From Symsagittifera roscoffensis (Eukaryota > Xenacoelomorpha > Acoela > Convolutidae): a DNA stretch of 64,000 nucleotides. The translations under genes were made by a program, and so were the position numbers. Shown piece after piece: positions 58,485 to 64,000 of this stretch (its first letter is position 1; every line of letters starts with the position of its first letter). The DNA is taken from the NCBI RefSeq assembly GCF_963678635.1, contig NC_087071.1:5037624-5101623 (forward strand), read 5' to 3'. The notes below the pieces were generated by a model. The model searched no databases. It worked only from the letters and a program-made list of their open reading frames with translations, and was not told the DNA's origin.

Positions 58485-58880
58485 ACATGCAAACAAAGAT
58501 TTGGGTTTTAAAAAGGATTAATGAATTGAAATCTCCTTGCAAAAAATTTTCAATGAGATCCGTAACAGATGAATGCTTGTCGAGCTGCTCGAACTTTCCA
58601 AAACGCCCCTCGTCATATAAATTTGATTCTGACAAAACAGTTTTGTCAGAAATAGAGCAATTAAGAGCTAAGATAAGTAAAGGGGAGTCACTTGTGTTAC
58701 CTCTTAAATGCTCTATTTCTGACAAAACTGGTTTGTCTGAGACAAACTCATATGACGAGGGGCTTTCCGGAAAATTCGAGCAGCTCGACAAGCAGTCATA
58801 CGTTACGGATCTCATTGAAAATGTTTTATATAAAGATTTCAATTCAATTATCCTTTTTAAATCCAAACCTTTGTTTGCAT
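58485..58880. mobile_element. Palindromic insertion between protease and RT
   Basis: ATGCAAACAAAG near 58485 is matched by CTTTGTTTGCAT ending near 58880. The arms are about 180 bp each and close to 90 percent similar, with TCGAGCTGCTCGAA and TCAATGAGATCCGTAAC in both. AT-rich, unlike its surroundings, and probably a fold-back element. Open frames of 131 and 145 codons occur on opposite strands and encode near-identical peptides (MRSVTDECLSSCSNFP and MRSVTYDCLSSCSNFP), a consequence of the palindrome. Confidence 0.7.
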
Positions 58881-59186
58881 GAGTTGGACATGGACAGTCT
58901 TTTACTCAATGCTTCTTCATGTTTGGCGTTTCCTCATAGTTCGTCCTCGTCGGCAAGGCGTAGCCAAGTTTCCCTCCACGCTGGGCTGAAACCGTTGTGT
59001 CCAGTGTGTTCAACAATACACTCACACACAGCCCGTTTCGTGCGACGGAAAAGCTCCGGCCTAAGACCACTGATCTCTGATTGTTTGTGTTTGATGCTAA
59101 CCAAATCCGCTACTATTACTCAAGGGGTTTAATTTTCTCATTCTAATAACGGCTACTACTGCCTGCCTGGGCTCTGTGTTTTTTAT

Positions 59187-59560
59187 CTAAAAGAATGGTA
59201 TCTTCTTCTCAAAAGTTGTTATCCTATTCAATGATTGGTTGACATACTTCCTGTCTGGGTTTCTAATCCTTATCAGTCCTTTATTAAAGTCGATCATCAC
59301 GTCGAAGTTCCTGACTAAGTCACGTTCCAAGATGAATTGATCCGAATCGTCCAGGTTCTCCAACACGAGAAAACTCATCCAGAGATTTCGTCCTTCCATG
59401 AGTAGGACAGTCCTCCCGGCCACCAGATGGCTCCGCGGTTGGCAGCTGCCAAAGTTAAGTTCGTCGGTGTCAGTTCCTCCCTCGTGAAACCATCCTTTTC
59501 CATGTCTTTGTTGGCATTAAACTGACTACTGCACCTTGTCTAGGAGTCATGTTACTTCAA
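59187..59560 (-). pseudogene. Retropepsin-like protease, degenerate
   Basis: MTPRQGAVVSLMPTKTWKRM stands where a D-T/S-G-A active site would be expected. After a frameshift come LVAGRTVLLMEGRNLWMSFL, VLENLDDSDQFILERDLVRN and FDVMIDFNKGLIRIRNPDRK. The ILG-D-equivalent (ILERDLVRN) and the following beta strands fit the C-terminal half of a retroviral-type aspartic protease. The position between Gag and RT supports this. The active site is not convincing. Confidence 0.5.
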
Positions 59561-60479
59561 TCTTCTTTCCTCAGTGTCACGTCTGCTTCGTATCCAATGT
59601 GCACCTCCTCTTGTTCTATCATGGCGTCATGGCCAATCCTACGGACCTTCAGCTCTTCTTGACCCTAATGTTTGGTCATTGTCTGTAGTGACGTAAGTCC
59701 TGGTAAAAATACGTTTAACATCACGTTTAAAATCCACGTTTAACATCAGCTATTACGGTCCATAGACTTTCACATAACGCCCGCGAAGTTTCATTGTTCG
59801 AATCCCTCCGGTTGTTAACGTGGCTCGCACTGCCCTCGATTCTGTGCGTGTCTGTGCTTGTTTCAGATAGTCCGCGTAAAGGTCCAGATGCATCATGGTG
59901 AACTCCGATGCTTAACTTAGTTTCATGATTACCTGATGCTACGCCACCGAGAATATTGATTGTATTTTGCTTTCTAGCTGCACCATCCCGAGTTTCTGTT
60001 CAGAGATCACGTTCAGTGCTTTGGTCTCTTCAACCGCAGTGGCCTCAAGGGCGCTAAGCTGATCTTGAGTTCTCTCGTTTTCGAGTTCAAGCTTGATTTT
60101 TTGCTGTTTCCGTTGTTGCCAATTATTGCTGAACTCTCTTCACAAATCTCTTGCTGCCTTTTATAGTCGATCTGAAATTCGTTGATTCGGTTTCAGGCTC
60201 TGGTTCACTTTTCTCTTCAAGCTTTGCTTGCGTTTTCTTCGAAGCAAGCTCTTGCAGTTTTTCTTTTCTCCGTGCTTCCGCCTCACCGATCAGGCATGCC
60301 TAGCTGGCTTTTACACCTGATCAAGCTTCTTCATGCTTTGGGTACTTGATGGTCGCCACCGAATCTCAAAAAGTGTGCACAATCGGACTTAAAATAGCCC
60401 TCTAGATTCCAGAAGAAACACCTCGGACCGAAATTTGCTATAAGCTTCACACGAAATCCTCATTATTGACATACGAAGC

Positions 60480-60980
60480 ATCTTCATCTTCGAGGCAAAA
60501 GCCGATTGCCTTCACCCTCTGCTTATAAATTGGACATGCTGATACACGATGGTCCGTAGAACTGCAGTTTGCAAAAGAGCCTTTCTTGTCCATGTCATCC
60601 CTCGGTTTGCATCAGTTGTTTCCCTGGTTTGAACGTTCATTGTTAAAACTGCCATTATTGCTCCTATAATAACCTGATCTCATTGGCGGCTTAGATTCCT
60701 TGAATTTCAGTCGCAGTTCCTCCGGTGTAGGTGCATTGGTCGAAGGTGGAGTATGGTGCGTCGCTAACATTGTCCTAAGGTCATCGTTCTTCACGCCATC
60801 AATGAACTTTGAGGCTACTGCCATTTTCATCCTGCTGTTTGATTCGTCCGGTTGACTACGGCTCATCAGCATTTCTAAGTCATCCAGGAACTTGTCTATC
60901 TTTTCGTCTTCGCGTTGCCTTCGTTTCTCGAAGCGCATCACCGCTTGATGTCCTTGTACTTCCGAGCCAACGCGATTCAA
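60480..60980 (-). pseudogene. Gag capsid end and zinc knuckle
   Basis: 122 codons: VMRFEKRRQREDEKIDKFLD, DLEMLMSRSQPDESNSRMKM, then AVASKFIDGVKNDDLRTMLA, a helical capsid C-terminus as in Ty3/gypsy Gag. A basic Asn/Ser/Gly tail (MRSGYYRSNNGSFNNERSNQ) follows. After a stop, FANCSSTDHRVSACPIYKQR (about 60510-60590) keeps C-x4-H-x4-C of a CCHC knuckle but has Phe at the first Cys. Gag would form the particle and bind RNA. Confidence 0.7.
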
Positions 60981-61702
60981 CAGAATTTCTAAAATTTTCT
61001 CGGCTGTGTACGCTTGGTATTGTTTTTAGCCATCACGCAATTCAGGTGCGTCCCTTCCAGATTGTTGGTGAGCGCACAATCAAGTCTTCTTCCTCAACGT
61101 GCAGTTCTATAACCTCTATCCAGGTATCTATACAGCCATCCGATTCATCTTTATACTATCTTGGTTTCTTAAAAACCCTTCTAGACTTCTCGCTTCGTTC
61201 TCTGATCCTAGATAATCTCGTGAGGAAAGTTTCCAAGGACTTGTTCAGAGGTTCAAACGCCGTGGCCATTGCCGTTTCATCTCGTCAATTTACTGCTCAA
61301 TTGTTATTATGCGTTATTTGAGGCTCTGGTATTTCCCTCTTGTCCGAATCACTAGGCTGAGCTCTCCCTCGAGTCAAGTCATCCCGGTTAGTTGAATTAG
61401 ATTTTCCACCCGTGTTTGCCTCTCGCCTAGGCCGTTCGTTCGGGATTGCTCTCGGCTAGCCTATGCGAGTGTGTTCCTCTATTCCTGGAACTGCTCCTGT
61501 CTCCCAGGAGACCGTCCAATCTATCCATGATCGCCTCAGTGCGTCTTTCCAATATAGCGTCTATTTTTGTATCGAGAAAACCAAAAACCTGTTTTTGTTG
61601 ATTTCGAAGCTGTTCTAGATCAATCTCAATCGTTTCTCCCTTTCCTCAGCCTCCCTTGTCATTCGTGACAAAACCCTGGCCAAGTACTCATCGGTTCTTT
61701 TT

Positions 61703-61921
61703 TTAAGCGTTCTTCGATTCCTGTCTGTTGTGGTCAATTTCTTCCTGCAGGCTTCCTCTCTCCACTTTAACTGCTCTTTCCAATTCACTCAGTCTTATCG
61801 GCATCTGTTCACTCTGCTCAACCATGCTATCAACAATCCTGATCAAGGCCTCTTCCATTGATTCCCCGTTGTCCACCAATGGAGTCGCTAGTGGTGGCGC
61901 CACCTTTTTCGTTCCAGGCAA
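61703..61921 (-). pseudogene. Gag N-terminal coiled coil
   Basis: 72 codons from MPGTKKVAPPLATPLVDNGE to the stop. The middle ESMEEALIRIVDSMVEQSEQ and the end LERAVKVERGSLQEEIDHNR form a probable coiled coil. Helix-prone, frameshifted from the capsid region. Confidence 0.5.
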
Positions 61922-62477
61922 TTTCGTGATGTTCCAAACTCGTGTTCTAACTCTCGGATTCGATCTCTCTCTGTAATTCGCCTGTCTACCTATTGATGTG
62001 ATCCAAGACTGTCATTTCGGATTTCACATCTGACTTGGTTGTTGTCATGAACTCTCTTGTAAGTTGTACTCCTTCAATAGTCCTATTTATGGTACTGACT
62101 GTACCGAAAAGAAGTTTGTGCATGCTTCGTTGTCGTGAGTCGAACTGATCAGGCTTTCTCGAGACTCAAAGTCACCAATTTTTTCGTTGTCCTACTCGTC
62201 TTGTTGAGTATCTACTTCATCACCTGTTTCCGTTCCCATAGTAAATGGAAAGAAACTTCCTTAACTGTTCTTGACTCGTTCCGAGAAAGAGGTGGACGTT
62301 GCCGCTTTCATGTTACCACAAGTATCATAGTATTGTCAGTAGATGAACCTGCTACTGCTCGATTTTCAGTCGAAACCTCGGAGAGTTCCAACATTTCCTC
62401 TCGATCAAGTGTCCCGGTCGAAATGGCAGAGTCATGACCTTTATCTACTGAAGTAGAATCGCTTGTCAGTCCTCTTT

Positions 62478-62815
62478 TCACATTTCCTTCCGTTCCACGT
62501 CCCGATTGGTTTTTATCAAGCTCAGGGTTTGCTTATGGTTCTTTTCCTCCAATATCGCATTTTCTCCTTCCGAGGCCTTTTGACTTCTTGTTGCATTTGT
62601 TCCACCTGAGACCTTCATCCTCTCTTTTTCCGAGTTTTCTCGGTCCTCTCCACAAGGGATCATTCATTGATTTCCTTTGCTTCTTGGGAATGAAATTCCT
62701 CGAGCTATCACCTAGCTTAGGTATTCTCGATTTGTCTAGACTCATCCTATTTTATCACTTTATACTGCTCACTTACTTGAATCGCTTGCTACCGTTTGCC
62801 TTGTCTGACAACTAA
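62478..62815 (-). pseudogene. Possible start of the retroelement Gag
   Basis: A basic, charged segment (MSLDKSRIPKLGDSSRNFIP, KKQRKSMNDPLWRGPRKLGK). A second frame over the same stretch (REKRENSEKERMKVSGG-like) suggests a frameshift. It is the first coding-like piece after the AT-rich right flank, so the element's coding part probably begins here. Confidence 0.35.
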
Positions 62816-64000
62816 TCATGATAACACAACACGATAATGTCCAAGAGTTTAAACTGGAGGTTGACCACGAATCCTATTTATTTAATATAGTACAGCGTAT
62901 ATAATTTATGCACAGCAATTGATTATCATTTATTGGATAAAAGGTAGTACAATGTGATGATGTCAATATCTATAAGAGATAGTGTTTTCACTACACAAAT
63001 GAGAAACAATTAATCATGATTAAAAACTAAAACGAAGAATTATTCGAAAAAAAGTATGTGTTTTGCAGTTGGTCTATCGCACAATTATAGTCGAACTGGT
63101 TTCTAATGAAATAGCTTTCATGTCAGCGTCGCACTTAACAGACAAAAACTGAAGGCAGTGGTTCTCTCAATTGGGCGACCATTGCACCTGCGAGCTCTGT
63201 GTTTCCTTTCTGCATTGGGATTGCCCGAGTTAGATCTACCAAAACTCTCAAGGGAACAACTCTTCTAAAAAACAATTTGGATTTAGATCCCAACAAATCA
63301 GTGTCAATTTCTGTTTTTTATTAGACCTGGTGTTGCAAATCTCCGTGTTTAGACCGTTTTTTGTTTTCTCAGTTTTTTGTGAAGGCTTTTTATCAGTCCA
63401 GTCACTGGTTTTCTGACTTTTTGGGTCTGCTTTTTTCCTAATGTTTGAAGGTTATTCACTATGTATCTTTTTTTCGTTTGCGTACGTTATAGGATCTCTG
63501 CTATCGCGCAATAAAAACAAAGAGTTTTTGACCCCACTGGATCGGCGATCAGGCACAATTCAGAAGGGTACAGTGACTCCCTTTTGGTACAGAAAGTACG
63601 ACATCCATCTGTGGAGGCACGACAGTTACTGCACTGAAGTGATTTCTCAAAAAATTGCGAATTTCCGAGTTACGCGCCTTAATTCGGATAATAAACGGAC
63701 CCGGAGGGGTATAACTTTATTAGCATTACTATTTATACAGCTTGTAATAATACTTCTTTCTTTATCATTTTTCAGTGAAACTGTCGTGAACAGACCGATT
63801 TTTAGGGTCAAATTAGAACTAAAGTTTTCCTCGTCGCAATTATTAGACAAAAACTGAAGGCAGTCTTTCTCTCAATTGGGTGACTATTGCACCAGCGACC
63901 TCTGTGTTACCTTTCTGCCTTCAGATTGCCCGAGCTAGACCTACTAAAACTCTCAAGGCAACAACTCTTCTTAAAAACAATTTGGATTTAGAACCCAACA
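62816..64000. other. AT-rich right flank
   Basis: No domain recognised. A 138-codon plus-strand frame (63441-63857) lacks recognisable features; it has one hydrophobic stretch (LLALLFIQLVIILLSLSFFS). I do not call it a gene. The flank contains the direct repeat listed separately. It could include a long terminal repeat or leader of the retroelement, but no matching copy is seen near 43 kb. Confidence 0.4.
63141..64000. repeat. Direct repeat pair, about 160 bp, 705 bp apart
   Basis: GACAAAAACTGAAGGCAG at 63141 recurs at 63846. The following 140 bp match with about 10 percent difference (CTCTCAATTGGG, CCTCTGTGTT, CTAAAACTCTCAAGG). The second copy runs off the window. Confidence 0.8.

Larger units (their letters stand above)
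43440..62815 (-). mobile_element. Giant Ty3/gypsy-like retroelement, decayed, about 19 kb
   Basis: Visibly less AT-rich than the flanks and coding-like on the minus strand throughout, with many stops and frameshifts. Order: Gag, zinc knuckle, protease-like, RT, RNase H, integrase, then about 10 kb of extra coding-like sequence with an SGNH-hydrolase-like domain. The RT-RNase H-integrase order is that of Ty3/gypsy. No LTR pair, primer-binding site or target duplication is seen, so the ends are approximate. The 3' extension could belong to a second element. Confidence 0.7.

Noticed and set aside
60809-61321. 170-codon plus-strand frame
   Set aside because: It runs antisense to the Gag region and has no domain-like features.
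43440-62815. LTR pair bounding the retroelement
   Set aside because: I compared 42.7-43.5 kb with 62.8-64 kb by eye and found no shared direct repeat, so no LTRs are called.

Overview
The window is AT-rich eukaryotic DNA, almost certainly from an invertebrate animal. Evidence for this is a long spliced gene with short exons and large introns, many small inverted-repeat transposons, an APE-type LINE and a very large Ty3/gypsy-like retroelement. I cannot name the species. No conserved housekeeping gene, rRNA or convincing tRNA is visible. A 200-N assembly gap lies at 40128-40327.

Region 1 (331 to about 34750, minus strand) is one large gene. I reconstructed its exons from acceptor/donor sites and reading-frame phase. 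Transcription runs right to left, from a partial exon at 34666-34750 to a stop codon at 331. One exon of 3.5 kb (25323-28851) encodes almost 1,180 residues of Ser/Lys/Arg/Thr-rich, low-complexity protein. The flanking small exons have the same character, so the product looks like a largely disordered scaffold or cytoskeleton-type protein of unknown identity. Near its 3' end three exons (5841-5887, 5226-5374, 4428-4525) all have the same phase class, which suggests alternative, mutually exclusive use. Its introns hold many repeats: a fold-back mariner-like element, several MITEs, GAGCGG and ATAATCGATTATAAT repeat clusters, and a cluster of hAT-like MITEs at 31-34.5 kb.

Region 2 (34751 to about 38330, minus strand) is a decayed APE-type non-LTR retrotransposon. 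It has a 2A-like motif followed directly by a stop codon, then a Cys/His finger, an endonuclease and a reverse transcriptase. Its 3' end touches the first visible exon of the gene above.

Region 3 (about 39014-42658) is a 3.6-kb inverted-repeat structure. Both arms encode the same short Cys-containing C-terminus, pointing inward. The centre holds the assembly gap and a zinc-finger-like exon. One arm carries a clean hAT-like MITE with an 8-bp target duplication.

Region 4 (about 43440-62815, minus strand) is visibly less AT-rich and reads as coding throughout, but with many frameshifts and stops. Order along the minus strand: Gag-like, zinc knuckle, protease-like, RT, RNase H, integrase with its C-terminal domain, then about 10 kb of further coding-like sequence. 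That last part contains an SGNH-hydrolase-like domain and a putative membrane protein. A perfect 1,260-bp tandem duplication lies inside it. The right edge of the window contains a diverged direct repeat whose origin is unclear.
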